Assembly (NCBI GenBank): GCA_027452005.1 | Contig: DAIDHF010000015.1 | Location: 1-59,641 of the forward strand | Direction of reading: 5' to 3' | DNA: 59,641 nucleotides | Source: Acidimicrobiales bacterium | GTDB taxonomy: Bacteria > Actinomycetota > Acidimicrobiia > Acidimicrobiales > JAKAVM01 | Shown: piece by piece, positions 51,167-59,641 of the stretch | Position numbering within the stretch: the stretch's first letter is position 1 | Layout of the letters: each line of letters opens with the position of its first letter | Made by a program: the position numbers and the translations under genes | The notes under the pieces: generated by a model | What the model saw: the letters and a program-made list of their open reading frames with translations, nothing else | What the model was told of the DNA's origin: nothing | Databases searched by the model: none

Positions 51167-52311
51167 CCTCCAATCATCGACATCGACCTGTTCGGCCTTT
51201 CGAAGTTAGGATCACCAATCCCGTGTCCGGCCTTTTTCATTACCAGTGCGTTGAAGAACGCTTCTTGAACTTGCTTTGTTTTTTCCTCTTTAGTCTTGGC
51301 TGACCGGACAATGTCTCTAACAGACAGTTCCTCTCGGGCAAAGAGACAGTTTCTTATACTCCCCTCACAGGTCAACCTTAGCCTGTTACAATCCCCACAA
51401 AACGGCTTGGTTACCGAGGCAATTATTCCAATCTCACCTACCCCGTCATCAAATCTATACGTGGTTGCCGGAGAACTAACATCTCCATCATCCTCAATAG
51501 GTGATAGTCCCCACTTCCCCCGGATTGTGGCGAGTATCTCGTCGGCCCCGACAACCTGGTCGCGGGTCCACGCTCCTTGCGCGTCTAGGGGCATGAACTC
51601 GATGAACCTGACCACGTTGCCAGACTTCCGGGCATACTCACAAAAGTCCACGATCTCATCCTCGTTGACTCCTCGCATCACGACCACGTTGACCTTGATC
51701 GGCCCAAGTCCCACCTCGCTGGCCCGGCTGATAGATCCAAGTACTCGACTCAGATCTCCCAATCTCCTGATTCGAGAGAACTTGCCTGGGTCTAGAGAGT
51801 CTACCGAAACGTTTACTCTCTTTAGGCCATTACTGTGTAGAGCCTTGGCAAATTCACCGAGATAGTGTCCGTTGGTGGTCATCGAGATATCCTCAAAGCC
51901 CAGTGCAGAGATCAACTTGACCAGATCGGTCACGTCTCGCCTAAGAAGTGGTTCTCCCCCTGAGATCCTCACCGATTTTACACCCAAGCTTTGAACTGCT
52001 CCCAAGACCAAGACGATCTCTTCGTAGGTGAGCAGGTCCTTGCGGGGTAGAAACTCCATGCCTTCAAGAGGCATACAGTAGATGCACCGGTAGTTACACC
52101 GATCAGTTATTGACACCCGGATGTCACTGTGAACTCGCCCGAATTGATCGACCAAGCTTTTCCCATCCCAGGCGATTCCCGAGACAACCTGTATCTGATT
52201 TTCTCCACTATTGCGAATCCTTACCGGTACACTTTTTCTGGGATTACAGCTGGTCTGGTTGTCGGCGATCAACTTCTTCGACAAGGAACCGGCTGAATCT
52301 TGCGTACTCAT
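51163..52311 (-). CDS. moaA: GTP 3',8-cyclase
   Basis: MoaA is a radical SAM enzyme that starts Moco synthesis from GTP. The 382-residue protein has SITDRCNYRCIYCMP (the CxxxCxxC SAM cluster), RISGGEPLLRRD, SVDSLDPGKF, CGDCNRLRLTCEGSIRNCLF (second cluster) and the essential C-terminal Gly-Gly (MSMIGG). About 55 residues precede the usual start of the barrel, more than in typical MoaA. It overlaps moaD and moeA by 4 bp each, so the three are coupled. Confidence 0.95.
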   Translation of the reverse strand: MSTQDSAGSLSKKLIADNQTSCNPRKSVPVRIRNSGENQIQVVSGIAWDGKSLVDQFGRVHSDIRVSITDRCNYRCIYCMPLEGMEFLPRKDLLTYEEIVLVLGAVQSLGVKSVRISGGEPLLRRDVTDLVKLISALGFEDISMTTNGHYLGEFAKALHSNGLKRVNVSVDSLDPGKFSRIRRLGDLSRVLGSISRASEVGLGPIKVNVVVMRGVNEDEIVDFCEYARKSGNVVRFIEFMPLDAQGAWTRDQVVGADEILATIRGKWGLSPIEDDGDVSSPATTYRFDDGVGEIGIIASVTKPFCGDCNRLRLTCEGSIRNCLFAREELSVRDIVRSAKTKEEKTKQVQEAFFNALVMKKAGHGIGDPNFERPNRSMSMIGG

Positions 52312-53576
52312 CCCAATACCCTTGGATTGGTGACCAATATATCGGCCTCATTTATAACTTCCTCGTTGGAGTCCCCGGGGCAGATAGCAAGCCCATCGCA
52401 AAAACCCAGCCCCGATAGTTGGTGAGAACCTTGCTTGTCACTTGGTCTGGCAACCCAGCTACCATCGTCTAGATGGCTGAGTTGAACTCGAATAAAGTGG
52501 TCCTTCCCGTCTTTTGGACTCGCAAGCGCCTCTGCAAACCGTGCCCTTAGCGAGTTCCTAAATGGTTGTCTTGCACCACAGGATTTCAAAATGGCCGGTC
52601 TAACAAACAGTTCAAAAGAAACCGCCGCAGAAACCGGATTTCCAGGAAGCCCAAATAAGAGCGTTGTTTTGCCATCATCATCTTGGATAGAACCGAATGC
52701 CAGAGGCTTTGCTGGCCTGATGGCGACCTGCATCGAGTAACCCGAGTTCCCGCACAGCTTTGATATTGCCGCCTTTACCATGTCGGCATCGCCCACGCTC
52801 ACCCCGCCAGACATCACGACCACATCGTAGGTCTCTCTTAGCTGGTTGATCCGGCCAATTACCTCGTCCAAGTCGTCTCGAACGTGTCCAATATCATCTG
52901 GAGATAGACCCAACTCCCCTAGTAGTCCCATGATCATGGGGCGATTTGAATCAAATATCTCTCCAGCACCCAGTTGAACTTGCCCAGAAGAACCTGGCGG
53001 CAACTCGACCAACTCTGACCCAGTAGACAACACCCCTACCCTTGGGTGCGAGAAAACTGTAACCCTTGGACAACCCGCACTCACGAGCAAGGCAACTAGT
53101 CCTGGTGACAATCTGTCTCCCGGACCCGCCAGGGTAGTTCCCCGGGCTAGATCATCGCCTTGCTTTCGTACATTTTCTCCGGGTCTAAGAGACTTCAAAA
53201 TCGTGACCCGATTCGCATCTTGACTTGTCATGGCCTGTTCAACCATGCACACGCAGTCTGCCCCAACGGGAATTGGAGCCCCGGTCATAATACGGACAGC
53301 CTGACCAGAATTTATACTCAGTCGCTGGTCTCTACCTGAAAGCCGACCGGCCAACCTGAGTCCGACTACGTCAAAGTCCCTAGGGACCTGGGAGAGATCT
53401 TCAGACCGCAAAGCGTAGCCATCCATGGCTGAATTATCAAAGGGAGGAACATCAATTTGGGCTACCAGGCCTCTAGAGAGATAGTGGCCCAAGCTCGATG
53501 CGGTATCTAGTTCAATCTCGGCTCCTGGTTCAACGAGAGACATCACCGTGGACTGAGCCTTAGATAGTGAGATCAT
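52308..53576 (-). CDS. moeA: Molybdopterin molybdotransferase
   Basis: MoeA inserts molybdate into adenylated molybdopterin. The 422-residue protein has VPPFDNSAMDGYALR, GDDLARGTTL, the DxGD-like TYDVVVMSGGVSVGDADMV, and FGLPGNPVSAAVSFELFVRP near residue 300. It starts ATG at 53576, 1 bp behind the fusion gene stop, and overlaps moaA by 4 bp. The duplicated or anaerobic-type paralogue question cannot be resolved here. Confidence 0.94.
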   Translation of the reverse strand: MISLSKAQSTVMSLVEPGAEIELDTASSLGHYLSRGLVAQIDVPPFDNSAMDGYALRSEDLSQVPRDFDVVGLRLAGRLSGRDQRLSINSGQAVRIMTGAPIPVGADCVCMVEQAMTSQDANRVTILKSLRPGENVRKQGDDLARGTTLAGPGDRLSPGLVALLVSAGCPRVTVFSHPRVGVLSTGSELVELPPGSSGQVQLGAGEIFDSNRPMIMGLLGELGLSPDDIGHVRDDLDEVIGRINQLRETYDVVVMSGGVSVGDADMVKAAISKLCGNSGYSMQVAIRPAKPLAFGSIQDDDGKTTLLFGLPGNPVSAAVSFELFVRPAILKSCGARQPFRNSLRARFAEALASPKDGKDHFIRVQLSHLDDGSWVARPSDKQGSHQLSGLGFCDGLAICPGDSNEEVINEADILVTNPRVLG

Positions 53577-53577
53577 T

Positions 53578-54660
53578 TCAACTCACTTCCACACGGGGAC
53601 GGTGAATTCCGTGATTACACCGTGACCAGTCTTGTCCACCCTCCCAACGCTCGTACTTCCAAATTGGAACTTCTGACTTTATCGTGTCGATGATCCAGCT
53701 CGCCGCCTCGAAGAGGCTCTCTCGGTGAGCTGCAGAGCACCCAACAACTACCGCGAGATCTTCTATGGCGAGATCGCCAACTCGATGTAAACAGGCCACC
53801 CGGACCAGATCGGGCCACCGCTGGCGAGCCTGCAATACAATGCTGTCCATCTTTTTGAGTGCAGGTTGCCTGTATGCCTCATAAGAAAGCGACTCGACAT
53901 TTTGTCTACCCTCGCTAAAGTCGCGGACCGTACCCAAAAAGAGCACCGTCCCACCAGTTTGGGGTGTTATAAGCCACTTAGATATCAAAGTTTGGTCAAG
54001 GACGCGCTCGCATATTCCAGTCCAATCGTCACTGGCAACTGGTGCCGCCAGGCCACGACTCGTCAGGTCGATCTCTTGGTCAACATCATAAATCTGACCA
54101 GGATCTAAAATATCCGAATAAACTTGCTCATCAATAACTACTGACCCCGTTCCAACTACGTCAAGGAGCCTTGTAACACTTCGGTCTCTTTCCCGAACAG
54201 CTCGCTCTAGGTCGTCTGGAGACCACAGCGCGCAAAGGGGTTGTAGGCGACCTTGAACCGAGGGGATCACGGTTGACCTTGAATTATAAGAGGCCAAAAA
54301 CTCCAAGAACTCACGGGTAATCCCGGGCATGTCCCCGGCTAATACCAGAACCGGGCGGGGCACTGAAAATCGGTCGAGTAACCCGGCCCACCCGTCACAG
54401 ATGGCCGATAGTGGGCCAGAGAGCGCTCTTGAATCACCAATGCTTTCCAGTCCACTGTAGTCTCCCCCTACCTCCAAGGATTCCAATGCGACCTGATCTA
54501 ATAAGTCTCCTAGCCGACCTGCCAGGGAGATAGAGGTTGAACAACTCCCCGGTGTCTCGCCATAAACTGGCACGGCTAGCTTATCAAATCCCATCCGAGA
54601 CGACTTACCGCCGGTAAGTAGGAGGCCGTAGACGTCAGGTTTTGGAGGTGAGGTAAACAT
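53578..54660 (-). CDS. MobA-MoaE fusion protein
   Basis: Two Moco proteins are joined in one 360-residue chain. Residues 1-190 are MobA-like (guanylyltransferase): LLLTGGKSSRMGFDKLAVP, then VLVLAGDMPGITREFLEFL. Residues about 205-355 are MoaE (molybdopterin synthase large subunit): GGTVLFLGTVRDFSEGRQNV, YEAYRQPALKKM, HRVGDLAIEDLAVVVGCSAAHRESLFEA and SEVPIWKYERWEGG, with the catalytic Lys. The frame is continuous with no stop or frameshift between the halves. ATG at 54660 has GAGGT about 9 nt upstream. It is the first gene of the tight Moco operon. A separate moaC is not in the window. Confidence 0.9.
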   Translation of the reverse strand: MFTSPPKPDVYGLLLTGGKSSRMGFDKLAVPVYGETPGSCSTSISLAGRLGDLLDQVALESLEVGGDYSGLESIGDSRALSGPLSAICDGWAGLLDRFSVPRPVLVLAGDMPGITREFLEFLASYNSRSTVIPSVQGRLQPLCALWSPDDLERAVRERDRSVTRLLDVVGTGSVVIDEQVYSDILDPGQIYDVDQEIDLTSRGLAAPVASDDWTGICERVLDQTLISKWLITPQTGGTVLFLGTVRDFSEGRQNVESLSYEAYRQPALKKMDSIVLQARQRWPDLVRVACLHRVGDLAIEDLAVVVGCSAAHRESLFEAASWIIDTIKSEVPIWKYERWEGGQDWSRCNHGIHRPRVEVS

Positions 54661-54738
54661 TTTATTTATACCTCAACCATCATAGTTTGCGGCCACCAAA
54701 TAACATAGTGGAAGTGCGCTCTTATATTTCTCCACCTT

Positions 54739-54747
54739 TGATAGACA
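54739..54747 (+). promoter_or_regulatory. Extended -10 of the molybdoenzyme gene
   Basis: TGATAGACA (TGn plus TAGACA) lies about 56 nt before the GTG start at 54803, with GGAG in front of the start. It is a plausible promoter with no clear -35. Confidence 0.33.
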
Positions 54748-54802
54748 TTACTCCTGGTCCAAGTGACCCAATAGCCCAATTAGCCAACGATGGAGAAATA
54801 CA

Positions 54803-57037
54803 GTGACAACCAAGTCCTCCGGAGGCAAAGGCTGGGACAGATCCAAGTGGGTTGGCCTGTCTCCAAATGGGCTCGGTCAACAAAAACCCAACCATTTTGG
54901 CGAAATGGCCAAGACGGTCATTGAAAATCGCAGGCAACTTCGATTTGCTTGGCGAATTCTAAACAACGGAACTTGCGATGGGTGTGCCCTGGGAACGCAC
55001 GGCATGAAGGACTGGACAATCGACGGGATTCACCTCTGTAGCGTTCGATTGAACCTGCTCAAGGTCAACACTATGGGTGCTATTGATCAGGGGGTGTTCT
55101 CAGATACTAACCGACTCGCGTCAATGTCGTCTAAGGACCTACGAGAGTTAGGGAGGCTGGCCTTTCCAATGCGAAGGCGCTCCGGAGAAGATTGCTTTAC
55201 TCAGATCTCTTGGAATGAAGCCTTCTCCGAAATTGCTTCCGAGATTCGACAAGCAGATCCAAACCTCATCAGCCTCTATATGACCTCACGGGGAATCTCT
55301 AACGAGGTTTACTACACCGCCCAAAAGGTCTGGCGGTCGTTTGGATCCCCCAACATAGATAACGCGGCACGAATATGTCACTCACCTTCCACGGCCGCCT
55401 TGAAAGACACCATCGGGGTTGGGGCAACTACGTGTTCGTACTCGGACCTCATGAAGAGTGACTTAGTGGTCTTGTTCGGAAGTGACGTGGCCAACAACCA
55501 GCCGGTCATGATGAAGTACCTCTACCTGGCCCAGCGGCACAATAACACGAAGGTAGTAGTTGTAAATCCCTACCGAGAGCCCGGTCTGGAAAAATACTGG
55601 GTTCCATCCAACCTGGAATCGGCCCTATTTGGAACCAAATTTGCCCAGGACTTTTTTCAAGTACACACCGGGGGTGACAGTGCCTTTATCTACGGCGTCC
55701 TCAAGGCACTTGACGAGTCCTCGTGTATGGACCTGGCCTGGATCGAGAAGAACACTACTGGGTTTGACGAGACAATAGCCTATGTCCGTTCACTTGCCTG
55801 GGAGACAATCGTCAAGCACTCGGGGGTATCTAAGCAAGACTGCTTGAGATTTGCCACCATCTACTCCCAGGCCAACACGGCGATCTTGATCTGGTCGATG
55901 GGTATAACCCAGCACACCTTTGGCGCAAACAACGTAAGAGCGATCGTCAACCTGGGTCTTTCCAGGGGGAACGTGGGTAGAGACGGCTGTGGGCTCATGC
56001 CAATTAGAGGACACTCGGGAGTTCAAGGCGGTGCCGAAATGGGTGCCTACTCAAACGCCCTACCTGGGGGGTCTCCAGTCAATGCGGCCAATGCGGCCAA
56101 GCTCGCCGCACACTATGGCTTTGACGTCCCCGACCACGACGGCCTTAGTGCGACACAGATGCTTGAGGCGTGCAGGAACAACTCAATGGATCTTCTCTAC
56201 TGTATCGGGTCTAACTTCCTCGAGGTCCTCCCCGACCCAGCCCAAGTACAATCAGACCTGTCCCGAGCAAAGGTAAGAGTCCATCAGGACATCTTTTTGA
56301 CTTCCCAGATGTTTGTCGATGCCCGCCAAGCCGTCTACATACTCCCGGCCAGGACTCGTTATGAACAACTTGGAGGAGCAACCGAAACCTCGACCGAGAG
56401 ACGCATTATCTACTCACCTGAAATACCAGGACGCCGCATTGGTGATTCAATGTCTGAGTGGGAGATACTATCGCGACTTGCCAGCCAGGTACACGGCGAT
56501 GATCGGGCCAGTTTTCACAGTGGTCAGGAGATACGCAATGAGATTGCAAGAGTAGTTCCACTATATGCTGGGATTGAGACCCTCAAGGCCTCCGGAGACT
56601 CTGTCCAGTGGGGTGGGCCCCACCTGTGTCAGGGCAACTTCCCAACCCCGACCAATAAGGCCAAATTCTCGCCCATTCCCTTGGTCGAGACGACAACACC
56701 CGACAATAAGTTGCGGCTCTCCACAAGGCGCGGAAAACAGTTCAACTCAATAGTTCACAAAGACCTAGATCCTCTCACTGGTGCCCGAAGGTCTGATATC
56801 TTTGTGTCATCCTTTGACGCAGATAGGCTGGCCTTAGCAGACGGAGAACCCGTGCTCGTTTCCTCGCACAACGGGCAGGTTCGCGCAACCGTAAAGATCT
56901 CTAAGATTTCCCCCGGGAACGTAGCCATGCATTGGCCCGAGTGTAACCCTCTAATAGCATCCGGCCAGCTTGACATGGAGGGTGGAGTGCCAAACTACAA
57001 CGCCCTGGTTGATATTTCAAAGTCTCCCAGGTCCTAG
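54803..57037 (+). CDS. FdhF/YdeP family molybdoenzyme (formate dehydrogenase-like)
   Basis: The 744-residue protein resembles the FdhF/YdeP family of molybdopterin oxidoreductases, whose members include formate dehydrogenase-like proteins with uncertain substrates. It has GTCDGCALG at the N-terminus, DNAARICHSPSTA (Mo-ligand region with Cys, no in-frame stop codon for Sec), LVVLFGSDVANNQPVMMKYL, GITQHTFGANNVRAIVNLGLSRGNVGRDGCGLMPIRGHSGVQGGAEMG and a C-terminal cofactor-binding domain (FVSSFDADRLALADG). GTG at 54803 has GGAG 7 nt upstream. The typical four-cysteine iron-sulfur motif is incomplete. It sits between the Moco operon and fdhD, which sulfurates the cofactor. No NADH-linked subunit is adjacent. 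Confidence 0.88.
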   Translation: MTTKSSGGKGWDRSKWVGLSPNGLGQQKPNHFGEMAKTVIENRRQLRFAWRILNNGTCDGCALGTHGMKDWTIDGIHLCSVRLNLLKVNTMGAIDQGVFSDTNRLASMSSKDLRELGRLAFPMRRRSGEDCFTQISWNEAFSEIASEIRQADPNLISLYMTSRGISNEVYYTAQKVWRSFGSPNIDNAARICHSPSTAALKDTIGVGATTCSYSDLMKSDLVVLFGSDVANNQPVMMKYLYLAQRHNNTKVVVVNPYREPGLEKYWVPSNLESALFGTKFAQDFFQVHTGGDSAFIYGVLKALDESSCMDLAWIEKNTTGFDETIAYVRSLAWETIVKHSGVSKQDCLRFATIYSQANTAILIWSMGITQHTFGANNVRAIVNLGLSRGNVGRDGCGLMPIRGHSGVQGGAEMGAYSNALPGGSPVNAANAAKLAAHYGFDVPDHDGLSATQMLEACRNNSMDLLYCIGSNFLEVLPDPAQVQSDLSRAKVRVHQDIFLTSQMFVDARQAVYILPARTRYEQLGGATETSTERRIIYSPEIPGRRIGDSMSEWEILSRLASQVHGDDRASFHSGQEIRNEIARVVPLYAGIETLKASGDSVQWGGPHLCQGNFPTPTNKAKFSPIPLVETTTPDNKLRLSTRRGKQFNSIVHKDLDPLTGARRSDIFVSSFDADRLALADGEPVLVSSHNGQVRATVKISKISPGNVAMHWPECNPLIASGQLDMEGGVPNYNALVDISKSPRS

Positions 57038-57084
57038 AATACCTCTGTACTTGGCAACTCTAACCGTTACAGGGCTCTAAGAAA

Positions 57085-57903
57085 GTGGACTATCGATCAA
57101 CCAGGAAGGTCGAGATAGTTCACCTCAACTCGCAAGCTCCCGAATCTGACCAGGTTTGCGTTGAAGAGCCCTTACAACTTCGCCTTGTTGGCCCACCTGA
57201 CGGACCGACTCCAATTGCGGTAACTCTAAGGACTCCAGGCGACGATCTCGACCTGGTCACCGGGCTCTTGTTTACCGAGGGATATATTGATAAACCCGAC
57301 GAGATTGAAGACTTGTCCTGGGGCGATCCCTTTGACTTCAACACTTTAGATGTGACTCTTAGATATCCGCTACCAAGCTACCTGGAACCCAACGGGGCAC
57401 CCCGATTCATAAACTCAGCCTGCGGGGCGTGTTCAAAAACTACCCTCAGCCAGATTGCAAGTCGATCTCCTGTAAGTGAGGCAGCACTTACCGTGCCTCG
57501 TGACTTGGTGGTCAAACTCCCAGATCAACTCCGCTTACAACAGGAGATCTTCGATGCGACCGGTGGAATTCATGGAGCCGGTCTATTTGATTGCCACGGA
57601 AATCCCGTAGTCGTTAAAGAAGATGTAGGGCGCCATAACGCCCTCGACAAGGCCATAGGGTGGGTATTTCGCAACGTCCTATCCCCTCACACGGTTTTGG
57701 AATCCTCCATACTTTGCGTCTCAGGTCGGGTCGGTTTCGAGATCGTCTACAAAGCCGCCCGGGCACAAGTGTCGACCATTATAGCCGTGTCAGCGGCGTC
57801 GTCTATGGCGATAGATCTGGCCGGGCAACTCAACATGACCCTCGCTGGATTCACCCGGTCAGGTGAATCTACAATCTACTGTGGTGAGTTCCGCCTTAGG
57901 TAA
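57085..57903 (+). CDS. fdhD: Formate dehydrogenase accessory sulfurtransferase
   Basis: FdhD transfers sulfur to the molybdenum cofactor of formate dehydrogenase. The 272-residue protein has VTGLLFTEGYID, FINSACGACSKT with the two catalytic cysteines, GGIHGAGLFDCHG, and VVKEDVGRHNALDKAIG, all typical. The start is GTG 47 bp behind the molybdoenzyme stop, with no ribosome-binding site. The gene and the molybdoenzyme are probably one transcript. Confidence 0.94.
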   Translation: MDYRSTRKVEIVHLNSQAPESDQVCVEEPLQLRLVGPPDGPTPIAVTLRTPGDDLDLVTGLLFTEGYIDKPDEIEDLSWGDPFDFNTLDVTLRYPLPSYLEPNGAPRFINSACGACSKTTLSQIASRSPVSEAALTVPRDLVVKLPDQLRLQQEIFDATGGIHGAGLFDCHGNPVVVKEDVGRHNALDKAIGWVFRNVLSPHTVLESSILCVSGRVGFEIVYKAARAQVSTIIAVSAASSMAIDLAGQLNMTLAGFTRSGESTIYCGEFRLR

Positions 57904-58510
57904 TCCCAGAAACCCTCGACGACCTAGTTTACTGTCCATTTCTAGGAACCTGGCTTTCGTGGCCACGGTAATTATTGCGACCTCGTGTGCCAACTCTCCC
58001 GTGGTTACCCAGAAAAACTCTTCTTCGGTCAGCTCACAGGTGCATTCCCCGCTGTCACCCTCGAACATCGCTCTTCCCAAACGTGAGTCTTTCAAACAGT
58101 GTCCCAGCCCCTACTTGGTCGACTCGAGCCTAGGTCTTACCCTGTCAGGTCCCAGAATAAAGTATTTCTCTTACCAGATACCAACTTCAAACCGGGGACA
58201 TAACAAGCTCGTCCTTGAGACCCTTTGCACGTACTCGTCGGGAAAGTTTCAAGTCTCCACCAGTCTAGACATTCAGTCTGGAGTAACGCGGTCATACTTT
58301 CAAGACTCAATTGAGTCTAGAATTAGCCCGTCTACAACTACTACTGTATTCCCGAGCACCAATCCCGCTGTTATAGCCTTCGGATATAGCGTGGGATCTG
58401 GAGCCGACCAGATTGTCACATACGTGCAACTTTCCGGGAGTACGCTATATTCAATAACAGCCCCGGTAAGCCTTGGCAAGATTCAGTCATTAGTGAACTC
58501 TTTGCCATAG
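57863..58510 (+). CDS. Small lipoprotein, unknown
   Basis: The 215-residue frame begins at GTG 57863, inside the fdhD end, but the lipoprotein signal (LAFVATVIIATSC, lipobox ATSC) suggests a start nearer 57881 or 57884, both GTG. The mature chain is mainly Ser/Thr-rich beta sequence with no catalytic motif. I do not recognise the family. It overlaps fdhD by up to 41 bp and may be cotranscribed. Confidence 0.55.
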   Translation: MNLQSTVVSSALGNPRNPRRPSLLSISRNLAFVATVIIATSCANSPVVTQKNSSSVSSQVHSPLSPSNIALPKRESFKQCPSPYLVDSSLGLTLSGPRIKYFSYQIPTSNRGHNKLVLETLCTYSSGKFQVSTSLDIQSGVTRSYFQDSIESRISPSTTTTVFPSTNPAVIAFGYSVGSGADQIVTYVQLSGSTLYSITAPVSLGKIQSLVNSLP

Positions 58511-58776
58511 GGGGATAACAGTGGGAGGCTTTGAATCTGGGATAACCAGGAGTCTCTCGGGCCTTCACTCTCCGGAAGAAGGCACAAAAGCCTTGTTGAG
58601 ACGGCGCAGGATGGCCTGTTGGGGGAGAAGGACCAGTTGTCAGTATCGGGACGCAGAATTGCGATTTCCTTCAACTGGGCCGATTGAGTGTTGTAGGAAA
58701 TACCGACTTTGAACAGCTTCCATGCCAGACCTCACTAATTAATATAACCTTCAGGACCTTTCCGGATGATTTGTAT

Positions 58777-59415
58777 ATGCACTATCCAAAACGGATGAAA
58801 AGTTCTCAACAAGTAGACCCAGTTCTAGCCAGTGCAAGACTAACCAGCTTTGCCGGGTTGGCCCTCTTGGTAGGCCTATTTGTCGAAGGTCTTACACTCC
58901 TTTCAATTCGAAGATTTATATTTTTACATATAGTCGTGGGCTTCTTCTTGATTCCCCTCACCTTGATCAAATTAGGCAGCGTTATGTTCCGATTTATCGC
59001 CTACTACCGGGGAGATCCAAACTTTTCTAAGGCCGGACCCCCGCTTCCGCTCCTTCGAATCATGGGGCCGGTCGTGGTAGTGGCAACCGTTACACTCTTT
59101 GGGAGTGGGATCTGGCTGGAGATTGGAGGCCCGTACAGATTTCGCGGCTTGGCCTCAGGACTTCATAAGGGGTCCTTTGTGATCTGGTTTGGGGCAATGG
59201 CAGTCCATGTGCTCGGCCACCTTCGTGAGATCCCCAAGAATGCCCTGTCTGACTGGTTGACCTTGAAGGGTCGAGCTGTAAGGGCCTTTGGGACTCGACA
59301 TACCCCCTTGCGTGGCGCCGGGGCAAGAGTGGGCCTAGTTGTCGGCTCGCTCGCACTAGGGCTGGCCATTGTCGTGTTGACCTCAAAAGGAGCCAGTAGC
59401 TGGGCCAGGTTTTAG
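58777..59415 (+). CDS. Cytochrome-b-like membrane protein
   Basis: The start is uncertain: the frame is open to 58684, while the first membrane helix begins near the second ATG pair (58777, 58795), so 58777 is used. Five hydrophobic helices follow. Histidines lie in or next to helices at RFIFLHIVVGFFLIPL, LHKGSFVIWFGAMAVHVLGHL, a spacing that could hold heme b. An electron-transfer role, perhaps for the molybdoenzyme, is inferred. No cytochrome-b family consensus was confirmed. Confidence 0.6.
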   Translation: MHYPKRMKSSQQVDPVLASARLTSFAGLALLVGLFVEGLTLLSIRRFIFLHIVVGFFLIPLTLIKLGSVMFRFIAYYRGDPNFSKAGPPLPLLRIMGPVVVVATVTLFGSGIWLEIGGPYRFRGLASGLHKGSFVIWFGAMAVHVLGHLREIPKNALSDWLTLKGRAVRAFGTRHTPLRGAGARVGLVVGSLALGLAIVVLTSKGASSWARF

Positions 59416-59442
59416 AGACTCCTAATCAGATCGAGCAAGTGC

Positions 59443-59641
59443 CTACCAAATTACCTTGAATATGGCTCCACCCAAGGGAGACATCCCGACCTCCCACCGG
59501 CCACCAGTGGCCCGAACCACCGCGTCGGCAATTGCCAGTCCTAGACCGGAACCCACTACCTTGTCTGACTCGCGATGAAACCGCTCAAAGATTCGGTCGC
59601 GTTGCTCACCTGAGACTCCCGGACCCTGGTCGTGAACGGCC
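59443..59641 (-). CDS. Sensor histidine kinase, C-terminal part (partial)
   Basis: The frame enters from the right edge and ends in TAG at 59443. The visible part is the end of a HATPase domain: VHDQGPGVSGEQRDRIFERF (G1 box), then SGLGLAIADAVVRATGGRWEVG (G2 box). These are classical histidine-kinase motifs. Its partner response regulator is outside the window. It is convergent with the membrane protein gene. Confidence 0.9.
   Translation of the reverse strand, partial: AVHDQGPGVSGEQRDRIFERFHRESDKVVGSGLGLAIADAVVRATGGRWEVGMSPLGGAIFKVIW

Noticed and set aside
55340..55400. Selenocysteine in the molybdoenzyme
   Set aside because: The Mo-ligand region ARICHSPS has a normal Cys codon and no in-frame TGA.

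Overview
The window looks like chromosomal DNA of an actinomycete, most likely in or near the Acidimicrobiia. The evidence is the paired WYL regulators PafB/PafC, an F420-type CofC guanylyltransferase, an LCP wall ligase, a DtxR/IdeR regulator with a textbook iron box, class III cyclase use, frequent GTG/TTG starts, many apparently leaderless genes, and a roughly balanced base composition instead of the high GC of streptomycetes. The order is inferred; nothing in the window fixes the species. No rRNA, tRNA, CRISPR array or insertion sequence was recognised.

Layout. 1-7452: a cut-off PHP phosphatase, then a co-directional catabolic cassette (GMC alcohol oxidase with a cysteine cluster, ferritin-like di-iron protein behind a structured leader, aldehyde dehydrogenase, MmgE/PrpD protein, small unknown protein). 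7580-16217: a coiled-coil protein built on 21/42-bp tandem repeats, a secreted lipase, and an opposing five-gene cell-envelope operon (two small membrane proteins, membrane-anchored GH43-like protein, Tat-exported phosphoesterase, LCP protein). 16491-23387: small conserved protein, GH38 alpha-mannosidase, adenylate cyclase + GpsA, CofC + PIG-L deacetylase. 23420-26783: a lysine/alanine-rich histone-like protein, an AT-rich gap, and a convergent coupling-protein ATPase / MobF relaxase pair that looks like a reduced or repurposed conjugation module. 26926-33482: PafBC, CtaG-like membrane protein, lipoprotein, flippase-like protein, acyl-CoA dehydrogenase and enoyl-CoA hydratase. 33527-36459: hexapeptide acyltransferase, DUF5925-type AAA+ ATPase, HNH endonuclease (lower GC by eye). 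36599-41795: pirin, acyl-CoA ligase, aldehyde dehydrogenase, SDR, each behind palindromic DNA. 41885-48686: iron uptake operon (FTR1 permease, ferric-binding protein, unknown lipoprotein, ABC permease, ATPase) divergent from ideR, with a perfect iron box between them. 48691-50259: secreted GH5 enzyme. 50396-57903: molybdenum cofactor genes (mog, moaD, moaA, moeA, a mobA-moaE fusion) next to an FdhF/YdeP-type molybdoenzyme and fdhD. The right end has a lipoprotein, a multi-helix membrane protein with cytochrome-b-like histidines, and the tail of a sensor histidine kinase.

How the genes work together. The left cassette is read as stepwise oxidation of an alcohol to an acid. The acyl-CoA and aldehyde genes in the middle suggest lipid or related carbon-chain breakdown. 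The iron module is a self-contained import system under IdeR control. The Moco genes supply and mature the neighbouring molybdoenzyme. The most unusual items are the leader hairpin at 2785-2857, the soluble coupling ATPase plus helicase-less relaxase pair, the unknown lipoprotein inside the iron operon, the MobA-MoaE fusion, and the heptad-repeat nuclease-like protein.
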